Source: Comamonadaceae bacterium
Lineage (GTDB): Bacteria > Pseudomonadota > Gammaproteobacteria > Burkholderiales > Burkholderiaceae_C
NCBI GenBank assembly: GCA_947371915.1
Contig: CANBRM010000003.1
Location: 1-64,000 of the forward strand
DNA length: 64,000 nucleotides
Direction of reading: 5' to 3'
Under the pieces are notes generated by a model. That model did no database searches. It was given only the letters and a program-made list of their open reading frames with translations, and was not told the origin of the DNA. The position numbers and the translations under genes are program-made. Position 1 is the stretch's first letter. Each line of letters begins with the position of its first letter. Below are positions 47,492 to 59,250 of this stretch, piece after piece.

Positions 47492-49711
47492 ATGACCCAA
47501 ACCACCACACCACGCACGCAAATTCACAGCCTGCAAGTGGCCACCCAATTGCAAGAGTTCATCAACACCCAAGTGCTGCCAGACACCGGCGTGAGCCAAG
47601 CGCAGTTCTGGAGCGGCTTTGACGCCATCGTGCAAGACTTGGCACCCAAGAACATCGCCTTGTTGGCAGAGCGTGATCGCATTCAACTGGAAATGGATGC
47701 TTGGCACACCAAGAACCCCGGCCCGATCAAGAAGATGAAGGCTTACCGCGCCTTCCTCGAAAAAATTGGCTATCTCGTGCCCCAGCCCGACAAAGTCAAG
47801 GCCACCACGAAAAATGTGGACGCCGAGTTGGCTTTGCAAGCTGGCCCCCAGTTGGTGGTGCCCGTCTTGAATGCCCGCTACGCCTTGAACGCCGCCAACG
47901 CGCGTTGGGGCTCGTTGTATGACGCCCTGTATGGCACTGACGCTTTGCCCGAAACCAACGGCGCTGAAAAAGGCAAGGGCTACAACCCCGTGCGCGGCGC
48001 CAAAGTCATTGAATACGCACGCTACGTGCTGGACCGCACTGCGCCCCTGAAGAGTGGCTCGCACATCGACTCGACCGGCTACACCGTGGTCGGCGGCGAG
48101 TTGGTCGTGTCCCTGAAAAATGGCAAGACCACCAAGCTGGCCAAAGCTGCGCAATTCATCGGTTTCCAAGGCGATGCGGCCGCACCTTCGTCGGTGCTGT
48201 TGCAACACAACGGCCTGCATTTGGACATCCAAATCAACCGCAACACCCCCATCGGCGCGTCTGATGCAGCGGGTGTGAGCGACTTGATTGTGGAAGCCGC
48301 CTTGTCCACCATCTTGGACTTGGAAGACTCCGTGGCCGTGGTCGATGCCGAAGACAAAGTGTTGGCCTACGGCAACTGGCTGGGCATCGTCAAAGGCACC
48401 TTGACCGAGGCTGTCGAGAAAAATGGCAAAACCTTCACACGTGGCCTGAACGCTGACCGTGTTTACACCGGCAAAGACGGCCAGCCCGCCAAGCTGCATG
48501 GCCGCTCGTTGCTGTTCTTGCGCAACGTGGGTCACTTGATGACCAACCCCGCCATTTTGTACACCGGCAAAGACGGCGCCACACACGAGATCCCTGAAGG
48601 CATCATGGATGCGGTGATCACCACCACCATCGCCCTGCACGACTTGCAAGGCCACGGCAAAGACGGCATCCGCAACTCGCGCACCGGCTCGGTCTACATC
48701 GTCAAACCCAAAATGCACGGCCCTGCCGAAGTGGCGTTTGCTGCGGAGTTGTTTGGTCGTGTGGAGAAAGTTTTGGGCTTAGCTGACAGCACCGTCAAGC
48801 TGGGCATCATGGACGAAGAGCGCCGCACCAGCGTGAACTTGAAGGCCTGCATCGCCGCCGCGGCCAGCCGCGTGGCGTTCATCAACACCGGTTTCCTCGA
48901 CCGCACTGGCGACGAAATGCACACCGCCATGTACGCCGGCCCCATGATGCGCAAGGGCGACATGAAGTCCAGCGCTTGGATTCAGGCCTACGAAAAGAAC
49001 AACGTGCTGGTTGGCTTGTCATGCGGCCTGCGTGGCAAAGCGCAAATCGGCAAAGGCATGTGGGCCATGCCCGACTTGATGGCTGAAATGCTGAAGCAAA
49101 AAATTGGTCACCCCAAAGCCGGTGCCAACACGGCTTGGGTGCCCAGCCCCACCGCTGCCGTGTTGCACGCCATGCATTACCACCAAGTCAAAGTGGTGGA
49201 CGTGCAAAAAGAGTTGGAAAAAGTCGACTACAGCAAGGTGCGCGACGGCATCTTGGACGACTTGCTGCAAGTGCCCGTGGTGGCCAAGCCCAAGTGGAAA
49301 GACGCCGACAAGCAACAAGAGTTGGACAACAACGTGCAAGGCATCTTGGGCTACGTGGTGCGTTGGATCGACCAAGGCGTGGGCTGCTCGAAAGTGCCAG
49401 ACATCCACAACGTGGGCCTGATGGAAGACCGCGCCACGCTGCGTATTTCTAGCCAACACATCGCCAACTGGTTGCTGCACGGCGTGGTAACGCCTGCTGA
49501 AGTGAAAGCCACGTTCAAGCGCATGGCCTCAGTGGTGGACAAGCAAAACGCTGGCGACCCGTTGTACCAAAAGATGGCCGGCCGCTTCAGCAAGAGCGCC
49601 GCCTACCAAGCCGCCCTCGACTTGGTGTTCAAAGGCAAAGAGCAGCCTAGCGGCTACACCGAGCCTTTGTTGCATGCTTGGCGCTTGAAGGTCAAGGCTG
49701 GCACGGCGTAA
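47492..49711 (+). CDS. glcB: malate synthase G
   Basis: 739 aa; [59 protein letters not shown]. Confidence 0.97.
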   Translation: MTQTTTPRTQIHSLQVATQLQEFINTQVLPDTGVSQAQFWSGFDAIVQDLAPKNIALLAERDRIQLEMDAWHTKNPGPIKKMKAYRAFLEKIGYLVPQPDKVKATTKNVDAELALQAGPQLVVPVLNARYALNAANARWGSLYDALYGTDALPETNGAEKGKGYNPVRGAKVIEYARYVLDRTAPLKSGSHIDSTGYTVVGGELVVSLKNGKTTKLAKAAQFIGFQGDAAAPSSVLLQHNGLHLDIQINRNTPIGASDAAGVSDLIVEAALSTILDLEDSVAVVDAEDKVLAYGNWLGIVKGTLTEAVEKNGKTFTRGLNADRVYTGKDGQPAKLHGRSLLFLRNVGHLMTNPAILYTGKDGATHEIPEGIMDAVITTTIALHDLQGHGKDGIRNSRTGSVYIVKPKMHGPAEVAFAAELFGRVEKVLGLADSTVKLGIMDEERRTSVNLKACIAAAASRVAFINTGFLDRTGDEMHTAMYAGPMMRKGDMKSSAWIQAYEKNNVLVGLSCGLRGKAQIGKGMWAMPDLMAEMLKQKIGHPKAGANTAWVPSPTAAVLHAMHYHQVKVVDVQKELEKVDYSKVRDGILDDLLQVPVVAKPKWKDADKQQELDNNVQGILGYVVRWIDQGVGCSKVPDIHNVGLMEDRATLRISSQHIANWLLHGVVTPAEVKATFKRMASVVDKQNAGDPLYQKMAGRFSKSAAYQAALDLVFKGKEQPSGYTEPLLHAWRLKVKAGTA

Positions 49712-49736
49712 TCTGCCTTCAGCTTGACTTGACGCA

Positions 49737-49761
49737 AACGGCTCCTTCGGGAGCCGTTTTT
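49737..49761 (+). terminator. intrinsic terminator downstream of glcB
   Basis: AACGGCTCC-TTCG-GGAGCCGTTTTT. Confidence 0.9.
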
Positions 49762-49816
49762 CATGGGCGCGTGGCACTATGATTCAGCGTACTTTTCACT
49801 TCTTTCGAGAACCACC

Positions 49817-50212
49817 ATGACCGCCACTTTTACCCAAAATTTGATCCGCATCGCCTTGCGTTCCTTGATGGGCTTGGTGCTCATCGTGGCGTTGCTGGCG
49901 GGCGGCTACCTGCTCTTCGCGTACCACTTCACTTACTCCAAAGGTGAAAGCGTGGGCTATGTGCAAAAGCTGTCCTACAAGGGCTGGGTCTGCAAGACGT
50001 GGGAAGGCGAGCAAATGCGCGCCTTGGCCAACATGCCCACCATTCCCGAGAAATTTGCGTTCACCGTGCGTGATGCCGCCATTGCCGATCAAATCAACGC
50101 GCACATTGGTCAAAAGGTGGTGCTGGAGTATGCCCAACACCGCGGCTTGCCGGAGTGTTTTGGCGAGACCCAGCACTTCATTGCGTCGGTTCGTTTGGCC
50201 CCGACCGAGTAA
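49817..50212 (+). CDS. hypothetical membrane-anchored protein
   Basis: N-terminal TM helix then a soluble conserved-looking domain; start trimmed to MTATFTQ. Confidence 0.75.
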   Translation: MTATFTQNLIRIALRSLMGLVLIVALLAGGYLLFAYHFTYSKGESVGYVQKLSYKGWVCKTWEGEQMRALANMPTIPEKFAFTVRDAAIADQINAHIGQKVVLEYAQHRGLPECFGETQHFIASVRLAPTE

Positions 50213-51389
50213 GCGGCAACACCAGCTGCTGCAAGTGACGCACGTCTTTGGTGACCTGCGTCCACCATTTGAAAAATGAGTCTTGGGGTTTCTCAATCGG
50301 TTTGAACAAGCGTGGTGCGGGTCGCTGAATTAAGTTGACGCGCGACATCTCAGGCAAGCGCAAATGCGCCACCGTGTGTACCTGTGCAGCGGTCGACAAG
50401 GCCAATGCCACTTCTTGCTGAGTGCCGTACCAGCGCTGCGTCGTGAGACTCGCCATGCGCTCCCCGACAAACTGCCAGCGTGCGAGGCTCCAAGGCTGGG
50501 CCCACGCCAAGTCAGACCACACCACGGCCACACACACCACGTCCTCAGGCAAATCCGTGGGCAGGTCTGCCAAATGCCACGGGTGTACCAGCCACACGGT
50601 TTTATTCAACACCGCGTGATGGGCGGGTGTGTTGAACCCCAAATGCTCGGGCGGTTGTAACGAGACAGGCGGCTCTTCGAGAGGCTCGCTGTCGCGGCGC
50701 TCATGCGACAGCGTGGCACGGCTGCGCGCCAGCAAATCAAGGACCTCGTAGCTCGCATCCAACACCGTGCCTGGGCTGTGCCAACGCGGCGGCGCAAATT
50801 TCTCTAGGCTTTCCGCATTGAACAAATAAGGCTTGCTGCTGCTGGTGCCTGCAATCCACTGCCAACTCAAATAGTTGCTGGCCAAGTCGCCATCGAGCAA
50901 ATGGCTATACATCCAATCGGCGGCCACACGCCAATGCACTTTGCGCAAATGCACCAAATAACTGGCCAGCCACATGCGGGCGTGGTTGTGCAGATAGCCG
51001 GTGGTGTAGAGGGTGCGCACCGCTTGGTCAATCACCGGCACATGCGAGCAAGCGCTGCGCACATCGTCGGGCACGGCCAAGCTGTAGGCATCATCCGGCA
51101 GCACGCCTTCATGCAACGACTGGCCAATGGCATCGCCGAGGTGGCCCTGCACATGCTGGTAGTACTCACGCCAGCCCAGCTCAAACAACAACTTGTGCTG
51201 AACGCCCAAACGGTGCTGCTTGTACATGGCCAAGGCCACATCGGGGATGCTCAAAAATCCGTGCGTCAAATAAGGCGACAAACCCGTCACCGCGCCATCC
51301 AACGCGTTGCGCGTCTGGGCGTAGTCTTTGGGGTTGACTTGGGCTAACCGCTGCTGAGCGGCATGGGGCGTTGGAAGAAATGCGTGCAT
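50178..51389 (-). CDS. photolyase/cryptochrome-like protein with N-terminal FAD-binding domain and C-terminal alpha/beta-like domain
   Basis: Begins directly with photolyase FAD-domain motifs (GLSPYLTHGFLS, LLFELGWREYYQHV, DQAVRTLYTTGYLHNHARMWLASYLV, HLLDGDLASNYLSWQWIAGT); C-terminal region (VCVAVVWSDLAWAQPWSLARWQFVGERMASL) resembles the normally N-terminal photolyase domain. Confidence 0.8.
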   Translation of the reverse strand: MHAFLPTPHAAQQRLAQVNPKDYAQTRNALDGAVTGLSPYLTHGFLSIPDVALAMYKQHRLGVQHKLLFELGWREYYQHVQGHLGDAIGQSLHEGVLPDDAYSLAVPDDVRSACSHVPVIDQAVRTLYTTGYLHNHARMWLASYLVHLRKVHWRVAADWMYSHLLDGDLASNYLSWQWIAGTSSSKPYLFNAESLEKFAPPRWHSPGTVLDASYEVLDLLARSRATLSHERRDSEPLEEPPVSLQPPEHLGFNTPAHHAVLNKTVWLVHPWHLADLPTDLPEDVVCVAVVWSDLAWAQPWSLARWQFVGERMASLTTQRWYGTQQEVALALSTAAQVHTVAHLRLPEMSRVNLIQRPAPRLFKPIEKPQDSFFKWWTQVTKDVRHLQQLVLPLTRSGPNEPTQ

Positions 51390-51436
51390 ATCGTTTTTGT
51401 CAATTGTGCCCTGCCAGCGTAGCTACACTTGGTCGC

Positions 51437-52912
51437 ATGCACGCACCTGGCTCTCTTGCCGATCTCCAAAGCCGCTACGGCACGCGTCACCGCTGGCTGA
51501 TGTTGACCACGGTGATGATCGGCTCCATGGCGGCCATCATGTCGTCCACCATCATGAACGTGGGCATTCCTGGCATGAGCCTGCACTTCGGCATTGGCCA
51601 AGAACAGGCCCAGTGGGTGAGCTCCAGCTTCATGGTGGCCATGACTGTCTCGATGCTGACCACCCCTTGGCTGCTGGCGCGTTTTGGCTACCGCACCACC
51701 TATTACGGCTGCATGTGGCTGCTGATGATGGCAGGCATTGGTGGCGGACTGGCCACCGACTACAACTGGGTGCTGGTGGCACGGGTGAGCGAGGGCTTAG
51801 CCGCAGGGGTGGTGCAACCCATTCCCGCCATCATCATCTTGCGCGCGTTTGACAATGCCGAACAAGGCCGCGCCAACAGCTTCTTTGGCATGGGTGTGGT
51901 GCTGGCACCTGCCATTGGCCCCAGCATTGGCGGCATTTTGGTGGACTGGATGAGCTGGCGCTCCTTGTTTTTTATGGTGATTCCGTTTTGCTTGGCCTCA
52001 CTCTGGATGGCCAAACGCTACGTGCCCGTTACCGCGCCTGGTGGCGTGAGCGCCAACCATGGCAAACCCACCCTTGATGTGGGTGGACTCACCCTCGCCA
52101 CCGTGGGCACCCTTTGCCTGCTCAATGGCTTGGTGCTGCTGCACAGCGGCCAGTGGACCACCTCCGCGTGGCTGATGGCCGGTGCGGTGGTGTGCATCGT
52201 GAGCTTCATTGCTTGGCAGCGTGTGCAGGCCCAACGCGGTGGCTTGCCCTTGATGAATTTGAGCCTGTTCAAGCACCGCCCCTTCGCCATGGGAACGTTG
52301 GTCGCATTCATCTACGGCATCGCCATGTTTGGCTCGACGTATTTGATTCCAGTCTATTTGCAACTGGGGCTCGGGCTTTCGCCCAGTCATGTGGGCACCT
52401 TGATGCTGCCTTCTGGCTTGTTGCTGGCGTTGACCATTGCCGTGGTGGGGCGTTACGCCAGCACACACCCCACGCATTTGTTTGTGAGTTTTGGCTTGTC
52501 ACTGCTGGCGCTGTCGTTCGCCTTGATGGTGTTGGTCAACTTGCAAACGGCATTGTGGGTCTTGGTGGCCTTGGCCATTTTGGGACGCATCGGTTTGGGC
52601 TTCATCTTGCCGTCGCTCAACATGGGTGCCATGCGCTCGCTGCATGCCAACCTCATCCCGCAGGGCGCGAGTGCCATTAACTTCTTGCGCATGTTGGGCG
52701 GCGCAGCCGGGGTCAGCTTGTGCGGTATCTTGTTGGAATGGCGTTTGGCCGTGCATGGCGACACCTTGAACAACAGCGCAAGTTCGGCGGCGAGACTGGC
52801 GGCCTTTGACGATGTTTTTTTGATGCTGGCCGCCGTCTGTGCGTTCGCGCTGATCGCTGCTTGGCAAATTCGCGAACCGCATTTGCCACGGCAAGACACC
52901 GCCGCACCCTGA
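51437..52912 (+). CDS. DHA2-family MFS transporter (EmrB-like)
   Basis: MFS motifs (VGIPGMSLHFGIGQEQAQWVSSSFMVAMTVSM), about 14 TM helices; start trimmed. Confidence 0.92.
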   Translation: MHAPGSLADLQSRYGTRHRWLMLTTVMIGSMAAIMSSTIMNVGIPGMSLHFGIGQEQAQWVSSSFMVAMTVSMLTTPWLLARFGYRTTYYGCMWLLMMAGIGGGLATDYNWVLVARVSEGLAAGVVQPIPAIIILRAFDNAEQGRANSFFGMGVVLAPAIGPSIGGILVDWMSWRSLFFMVIPFCLASLWMAKRYVPVTAPGGVSANHGKPTLDVGGLTLATVGTLCLLNGLVLLHSGQWTTSAWLMAGAVVCIVSFIAWQRVQAQRGGLPLMNLSLFKHRPFAMGTLVAFIYGIAMFGSTYLIPVYLQLGLGLSPSHVGTLMLPSGLLLALTIAVVGRYASTHPTHLFVSFGLSLLALSFALMVLVNLQTALWVLVALAILGRIGLGFILPSLNMGAMRSLHANLIPQGASAINFLRMLGGAAGVSLCGILLEWRLAVHGDTLNNSASSAARLAAFDDVFLMLAAVCAFALIAAWQIREPHLPRQDTAAP

Positions 52913-52969
52913 TTCGTATCAGCAACCCCACCGAGCCTTTTCACCTTTTTTTCACGAAGTCCCTTCACC

Positions 52970-53743
52970 ATGTGCCAACTGTTAGGCCTCAACTGCAACA
53001 ACCCCACAGACGCCACCTTCAGCTTCAGTGGTTTTGCACAGCGCGCGGGCATCACCGATCACCACGGTGACGGCTGGGGCATTGCATTTTTTGAAGGCTC
53101 AGAACAAGACCGGGGCCTGCGCCATTTCATTGACCATTTGCCCGCCAGCAAGTCGCCCGTGGCGGAACTGATACGGCAATACCCCATCAAAAGCCGCAAC
53201 GTGATTGCGCACATCCGCAAAGCCACACAAGGCGTGGTGGCGCTGGAGAACTGCCACCCTTTTGTGCGCGAACTCTGGGGCCGCTATTGGGTGTTTGCTC
53301 ATAACGGCAACCTAGAAAATTACAAACCCAACTTGCACGGCAACTTCAAACCTGTGGGCCACACCGACAGCGAAGAAGCGTTTTGCTGGTTGATGCAAGA
53401 ACTGGCCAAATCACACGCCAGCGTGCCCTCGACCGAAGAGCTCACCTTGACCTTGCGCGAGTTGGTGCCTCAGGTCGCGAAGCACGGCACGTTCAACTTT
53501 TTGCTTTCCAACGGGCAGGCGCTGTGGGCCCATGCGTCAACCCACCTCTGGTACATCGAGCGTCAATACCCGTTTGCCACGGCCACCTTGAGCGATCAGG
53601 ACATGCGCATCAACTTTGCTGAACATGCAAAACCCGATGACCGCGTGGCTGTAGTGGTCACCGCGCCGTTGACCACCGATGAGGTGTGGACGGCATTTAA
53701 GCCGGGAGAGCTGAAAGTATTTATCGAAGGCCGCGAAGCTTAA
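52970..53743 (+). CDS. class II glutamine amidotransferase (YafJ-like)
   Basis: MCQLLGLNCNNP nucleophile Cys2, DHHGDGWGIAFF, NCHPFVRELWGRYWVFAHNGNL. Confidence 0.93.
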   Translation: MCQLLGLNCNNPTDATFSFSGFAQRAGITDHHGDGWGIAFFEGSEQDRGLRHFIDHLPASKSPVAELIRQYPIKSRNVIAHIRKATQGVVALENCHPFVRELWGRYWVFAHNGNLENYKPNLHGNFKPVGHTDSEEAFCWLMQELAKSHASVPSTEELTLTLRELVPQVAKHGTFNFLLSNGQALWAHASTHLWYIERQYPFATATLSDQDMRINFAEHAKPDDRVAVVVTAPLTTDEVWTAFKPGELKVFIEGREA

Positions 53744-53747
53744 AACA

Positions 53748-54695
53748 TCAAGCCGCGGCAGCTTCTAAGGCATCGATGAACATCGCGGCCACATCAAAGC
53801 CGGCTTGGTCAAAGATCTCTTGGAAACACGTGGGGCTGGTGACGTTCACCTCGGTCAAGCAATCGCCAATCACATCCAAGCCCACCAGCAGCAAACCGCG
53901 TGCCGCCAACATGGGGCCCAAGGCTTCTGCAATTTCACGATCTCGTGCAGAGATGGCTTGCGCCACGCCCTTGCCGCCTGCCGCTAAGTTGCCGCGCACT
54001 TCACCGCCTTGCGGAATACGCGCCAAGCAAAAAGGCACCACTTGACCGCCAATGACCAAGACGCGCTTGTCGCCCTGATCTATGGCGGGGATGAACTTTT
54101 GCACCATCACCGTTTGTGCACCGTCACGGTTGAGGGTCTCGACGATGGCACCGAGGTTCAAGCCATCATCTTTCACACGAAAGATGCCCATGCCGCCCAT
54201 GCCATCGAGCGGCTTCAAGATGATGTCGCGATGCTGCGCATGGAAAGCGCGAATGGCATCGGCGCTGCGTGTCACCAGCGTCGGGCTGATGAAACGCTCA
54301 AATTCCAGAATTGCTAATTTCTCAGGATGGTCACGCAAAGCACGCGGCTTGTTGAACACCTTGGCGCCTTCGCGCTCGGCTTGTTCGAGCAGGTGGGTGG
54401 CGTAAAAGTATTCGCTGTCAAAAGGCGGGTCTTTGCGCATCACGATGGCGTCTGCAACGTGCAGCGCAAAATCGACATCCACACCCTGCACCTCAAACCA
54501 ATCGGTCGCATCGCCTGTCAAACGCACACGTTGGACGCGTGCCGTGACTTTTTGGCCGCTTTGCCACACGATGTCTTGTGGCTCGCATGCCAGCACCTGA
54601 TGGCCACGCTTTTGCGCTTCGCGCATCATGGCGAAGGTCGTGTCCTTGTAAATTTTGAAGGACGAGAGCGGATCGGCGACGAACAGAATGTGCAT
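53748..54695 (-). CDS. gshB: glutathione synthase
   Basis: FVADPLSSFKIYKDTTFAMMREAQ, RKDPPFDSEYFYATHLLE, ATP-grasp LKPLDGMGGMGIFRV. Confidence 0.97.
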   Translation of the reverse strand: MHILFVADPLSSFKIYKDTTFAMMREAQKRGHQVLACEPQDIVWQSGQKVTARVQRVRLTGDATDWFEVQGVDVDFALHVADAIVMRKDPPFDSEYFYATHLLEQAEREGAKVFNKPRALRDHPEKLAILEFERFISPTLVTRSADAIRAFHAQHRDIILKPLDGMGGMGIFRVKDDGLNLGAIVETLNRDGAQTVMVQKFIPAIDQGDKRVLVIGGQVVPFCLARIPQGGEVRGNLAAGGKGVAQAISARDREIAEALGPMLAARGLLLVGLDVIGDCLTEVNVTSPTCFQEIFDQAGFDVAAMFIDALEAAAA

Positions 54696-54698
54696 GGT

Positions 54699-56573
54699 TT
54701 AGATCTCGATCTTGCTGCCCAACTCAACCACCGAGTTGCTCGGCAAGTTCAAGAAGTCCGCAGCCGAGCTGGCATTGAGGTGCATTTGGGCAAAGATCTT
54801 TTCACGCCATGGCGCCATGCCCGTGCCAAGGGTTGGCACGATGCTGTCACGCGACAAGAAGTAGCTGGTGGTCATGGGGTTGACCTCGCAGCCCATGCCA
54901 CGCAAATGCGTCAAGGCGCCCGGCACATCGGGGTTGTCTTTGAAGCCGTAGTGGATGACCACTTGCCAGCACTCGTTGGCCAACGGTGTGATGACCAAGC
55001 GTTCGCTCTCTGCGATCCAAGGCACTTCGTGGTTTTGCACATTCACAAACAGGTTTTGCTTGTGCAGCACTTTGTTGTGTTTGAGGTTGTGCAACAGCGC
55101 GTTGGGCACCGAGCCTTTGCCGGTGGTCAAGAACACCGCCGTACCTTCAACACGTGTAGGTGGCGACAAGAAGACGGCTTCTAAGAAGCTGTCCAAATCA
55201 AGCGCCTCTTCTTGGCGAATGTCGTTGAGCAGCTCACGACCATCGCGCCAAATCAACATGAGCATCATGATGAAGGCCGCAATCAACAGTGGGAACCAAC
55301 CGCCGTCAAACAACTTGAGCAAGTTGGAGGCCCAGAAGGTCAGGTCAATCACAAAGAAAAAGCCGGTCGCGCCCAAGCACATCCAGAGCGGGTATTTCCA
55401 GCTGTAGCGGACCACGAAGAAAGTCAACACGGTGGTGATGAGCATGTCGGTACACACCGCAATGCCGTACGCCGCGGCTAAATTACTGGACGACTTGAAC
55501 ATCACCACGGCCAGCACGATGACAGCAAACAAGCCCCAGTTGACGAAAGGAATGTAGATTTGACCGGTGTCTTTGACGCTGGTGTGCAGCACTTGCAAGC
55601 GGGGCAAAAAGCCCATTTGCACCACTTGCTTGGTGACGCTGAACGCACCTGAAATCAAAGCTTGCGAGGCGATCACCGTGGCGGCAGTAGCCAAAATCAC
55701 CAAGGGCAACAACAACCATTCGGGGGCCATGTTGAAGAAGGGATTGGACACGGCATCAGGGTCGCTCAACAACAAGGCGCCTTGACCGAAGTAGTTCAAG
55801 GTCAACGAGGGCATGACCACCGTGAACCACGCCATGCGGATCGGCTTTTTGCCAAAGTGCCCCATGTCTGCGTACAAGGCTTCGCCGCCCGTCACACACA
55901 ACACCACAGCACCCAAAATCAAAAAGGTCACCTCGGGCTCGGCGAAGATAAAACGCAAAGCATGGTGCGGGCTGATGGCCCACAAAATTTCTGGATGAAA
56001 CGCGATGTGATACAGGCCCAAAGCCGCAATGGCCACAAACCAAATCACGGTGATGGGGCCAAAAAACTTACCAATGCCACTGGTGCCGCGCTTTTGCACG
56101 GCAAACAAGCCGAACAAAATCACGATGGTCAGCGGAATCACGTACTTCTTGAAAGCCGGTGAGACCACCTCCAAACCTTCAACCGCCGAGAGCACAGAAA
56201 TGGCCGGCGTGATCACCCCGTCGCCATAAAACAAACAGGTGCCAAAAATGCCAACGATCAGCATGCGTTGTCGCAGCTTGGGTTTGTCTTTGACCGCCAT
56301 GGAAGCCAGCGCCAACATGGCCACCAAGCCGCCCTCACCGTTGTTGTCCGCACGCAGCACCAAGACCACATACTTGATGGACACGATGATGGTCAAGGTC
56401 CAAAAGAAAATGGACAAGATGCCAAAAATGTTGTCGGGCGTGAACTGCACATGGCCCGAACCAAACACTTCTTTCATCGCATACAGCACGCTGGTGCCGA
56501 TGTCGCCGTAAACGACGCCAATCGCGCCTAAGGTGAGCGCCGCGAGCGACGATTTACCGTGTTGTTCCATCAT
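54699..56573 (-). CDS. kup: KUP-family potassium transporter
   Basis: [35 protein letters not shown]; 624 aa polytopic protein. Confidence 0.96.
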   Translation of the reverse strand: MMEQHGKSSLAALTLGAIGVVYGDIGTSVLYAMKEVFGSGHVQFTPDNIFGILSIFFWTLTIIVSIKYVVLVLRADNNGEGGLVAMLALASMAVKDKPKLRQRMLIVGIFGTCLFYGDGVITPAISVLSAVEGLEVVSPAFKKYVIPLTIVILFGLFAVQKRGTSGIGKFFGPITVIWFVAIAALGLYHIAFHPEILWAISPHHALRFIFAEPEVTFLILGAVVLCVTGGEALYADMGHFGKKPIRMAWFTVVMPSLTLNYFGQGALLLSDPDAVSNPFFNMAPEWLLLPLVILATAATVIASQALISGAFSVTKQVVQMGFLPRLQVLHTSVKDTGQIYIPFVNWGLFAVIVLAVVMFKSSSNLAAAYGIAVCTDMLITTVLTFFVVRYSWKYPLWMCLGATGFFFVIDLTFWASNLLKLFDGGWFPLLIAAFIMMLMLIWRDGRELLNDIRQEEALDLDSFLEAVFLSPPTRVEGTAVFLTTGKGSVPNALLHNLKHNKVLHKQNLFVNVQNHEVPWIAESERLVITPLANECWQVVIHYGFKDNPDVPGALTHLRGMGCEVNPMTTSYFLSRDSIVPTLGTGMAPWREKIFAQMHLNASSAADFLNLPSNSVVELGSKIEI

Positions 56574-56578
56574 TCACC

Positions 56579-57874
56579 TCAGTCGTAATTTTCTGCTTCA
56601 GGGTCGGTAGCTTCGAGCTCGTAACTCGCGGCCAGCATGGCCAAACGACCAATGACACCGTACATGTAAAAGCGGTTTGGCGTACTCGCACCTGGCTTCA
56701 TGCCAGGCTGCGGCGTATGCGCGCTTTGTTCAAACGCCAAGGGCACAAAGCTCGCACCGGGGGCGTTGAGGTTTTCATCCACACCACGCTCGGCGTGCAC
56801 GCGGTAAAAACCACCCACCACGTAGCGGTCCATCATGTAAACCACAGGCTCGGCCACCGCGTCGTTCACGCGCTCATTGGTCAACACGCCTTCTTGAATG
56901 ATGACTTGGTTCACCGACTGGCCATCTTTGACCACGCTCATTTTGTTGCGCGTCTTGCGGTTGAGCACATCCAAATCTTTGACATCACGCACGGTCATGA
57001 TGCCCATGCCGTAAGTGCCGTTGTCGGCCTTGACGACCACAAAAGGTTTTTCGTTGATGCCGTACTCTTTGTATTTGCGCTTGATCTTGGTGAGCAAAGC
57101 ATCCACATTGGTCTGCAAACACTCCATACCCGTGCCCTCGGCGAAGTTCACTTCACCGCATTGGTTGAACATGGGGTTGATCAGCCAAGGATCGATGCCC
57201 AAGAGCTTGCCAAAGCGCTTGGCCACTTCTTCGTAACACGCAAAGTGGGTGCTCTTACGACGCACGCTCCAGCCTGCATGCAGCGGTGGCAAGAGATGCT
57301 GCTCGTGCAAGTCTTCCAAAATGCCGGGAATGCCGGCGCTCAAATCGTTGTTGAGCAAGATCGTGCACGGGTCGAAGTCTTTCAGGCCCACACGACGCGC
57401 GCTGCGAATCACCGGTTCTAAGGTGACGCTGTCGCCATTGGGCAAATCGATGGTGGTGTTTTCTTTGATCTCGGGGTTGATCGAGCCAATGCGCACGTTC
57501 AAACCAGCCATGTGGAAGATGCGCTGCAGCTGCGCCACGTTCGACAAATAGAAGGTGTTGCGCGTGTGGTTCTCGGGAATCAACAGCAGGTTGCGCGCTT
57601 CTGGACAGATCTTTTCGATCGCAGCCATGGCGGCTTGCACCGCCAAGGGCAGCATTTCGGGGGTGAGGTTGTTCCAGCCGCCGGGGTAGAGGTTGGTGTC
57701 GACGGGGGCCAGCTTGAAACCGGCATTGCGCACGTCGACCGAACTGTAGAACGGGGGCGTGTGCTCCATCCATTCGAGGCGAAACCAGCGCTCAATGGCG
57801 GGCATGGAATCGAGAATGCGCTGCTCAAGCTCGTTGATGGGGCCGGTGAGGGCCGTGATGAGATGGGGAACCAT
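56579..57874 (-). CDS. gshA: glutamate--cysteine ligase (proteobacterial GshA type)
   Basis: VKADNGTYGMGIMTV, KIKRKYKEYGI; adjacent to kup-gshB. Confidence 0.92.
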   Translation of the reverse strand: MVPHLITALTGPINELEQRILDSMPAIERWFRLEWMEHTPPFYSSVDVRNAGFKLAPVDTNLYPGGWNNLTPEMLPLAVQAAMAAIEKICPEARNLLLIPENHTRNTFYLSNVAQLQRIFHMAGLNVRIGSINPEIKENTTIDLPNGDSVTLEPVIRSARRVGLKDFDPCTILLNNDLSAGIPGILEDLHEQHLLPPLHAGWSVRRKSTHFACYEEVAKRFGKLLGIDPWLINPMFNQCGEVNFAEGTGMECLQTNVDALLTKIKRKYKEYGINEKPFVVVKADNGTYGMGIMTVRDVKDLDVLNRKTRNKMSVVKDGQSVNQVIIQEGVLTNERVNDAVAEPVVYMMDRYVVGGFYRVHAERGVDENLNAPGASFVPLAFEQSAHTPQPGMKPGASTPNRFYMYGVIGRLAMLAASYELEATDPEAENYD

Positions 57875-57955
57875 GGTGTCCTTCTTGATGGAGCGTCATT
57901 CTAGGCCGTCAGGTCATTCCTCTTTTTAGAGGCCCAACCTCATAGCAGCGCCGGT

Positions 57956-59236
57956 TTAGACGCGGATTTCGCCTTGACCCAAAACCACGTATTTCAATGA
58001 AGTCAGGCCTTCAATGCCCACAGGGCCACGGGCGTGAAATTTGTCGGTGGAAATGCCTATTTCAGCCCCTAAACCGTATTCAAAACCATCTGCAAATCGG
58101 GTGCTGGCGTTGACCATCACGCTGGACGAGTCCACCTCGCGCAAGAAACGCTGGGCGTGCATATGGTCACGCGTGAGGATGGATTCGGTGTGGTGACTGG
58201 AGTAGTGGTTGATGTGGGCAATGGCCTCGTCCAAGCCTGTCACCACTTTGACGCTGATGATGGGGCCGAGGTATTCCTCAAACCAATCTTGCTCGGTGGC
58301 GTCTTTGAGGTGAGCACCTGGGATGCTGGCGAGGATGGCTTTGGCTTCTGGGCAACAACGCATTTCCACACCTTTGGCAGCGTAAATCGCCCCAATCTTG
58401 GGCAAGAACTCTGCAGCCACACCGCGCGCTACCAACAAGCTTTCGCTGGCATTGCACGGGCTGTACTTTTGAGTTTTGGCGTTGTCGGCCACAGTGACGG
58501 CCATGGCGATGTCGCACGGGTCGTCCACATAGGTGTGGCAGTTGCCGTCCAAGTGTTTGATGACCGGCACTTTGGCCTCACGGCTGATGCGCTCAATCAA
58601 GCCTTTGCCGCCGCGGGGGATGATGACGTCCACATACTGAGGCATGGCAATGAGGTGGCCCACGGCCTCGCGGTCGGTGGTTTGCACCAGTTGCACCGCG
58701 TCGGTGGGCAAGCCACTGTCGATCAAGGCTTGTTGAACCAACTTAGCCAAGGCTTTGTTGGACTCAATCGCTTCCGAGCCGCCGCGCAAGATACACGCGT
58801 TGCCACTCTTGATAGAGAGCGACGCAGCTTCAATCGTCACGTTAGGACGACTCTCGAAAATCATGCCGAACACGCCCAAAGGCACGCGCATTTGACCCAC
58901 GCGAATGCCACTGGGCTGCTCTTTCAAACCTGTGATTTCGCCAATCACCTCGGGCATGGCGGCGAGTTGCTCGCAGCCTTGTGCGCAGGTTTCCAATACT
59001 TTGGGGGTGAGCTTCAAGCGGTCGACCATGGGCGCATCTAAGCCTGCTGCCATGGCACGGGCTATGTCTTTGGCATTGTCAATTTGCAGCGCATCAATGT
59101 TGGCACGCAGCAAAGCGGCCAAAGCACGCAAGGCTTTGTTTTTGACAGCCGCAGAAGCTTTGGCCATCTGCGCCGAGGCTGTCTTGGCTTGCGCGCCCAA
59201 GACATTCATGTGGTCAGCGACGTTGAGTTCGGTCAT
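57956..59236 (-). CDS. proA: glutamate-5-semialdehyde dehydrogenase
   Basis: [39 protein letters not shown]-like C-terminus ([31 protein letters not shown]). Confidence 0.97.
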   Translation of the reverse strand: MTELNVADHMNVLGAQAKTASAQMAKASAAVKNKALRALAALLRANIDALQIDNAKDIARAMAAGLDAPMVDRLKLTPKVLETCAQGCEQLAAMPEVIGEITGLKEQPSGIRVGQMRVPLGVFGMIFESRPNVTIEAASLSIKSGNACILRGGSEAIESNKALAKLVQQALIDSGLPTDAVQLVQTTDREAVGHLIAMPQYVDVIIPRGGKGLIERISREAKVPVIKHLDGNCHTYVDDPCDIAMAVTVADNAKTQKYSPCNASESLLVARGVAAEFLPKIGAIYAAKGVEMRCCPEAKAILASIPGAHLKDATEQDWFEEYLGPIISVKVVTGLDEAIAHINHYSSHHTESILTRDHMHAQRFLREVDSSSVMVNASTRFADGFEYGLGAEIGISTDKFHARGPVGIEGLTSLKYVVLGQGEIRV

Positions 59237-59250
59237 GGTGTGGTTTTCTT

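Noticed and set aside
47279-48718. Minus-strand 479-aa ORF opposite glcB
   Set aside because: Antisense shadow of malate synthase G.
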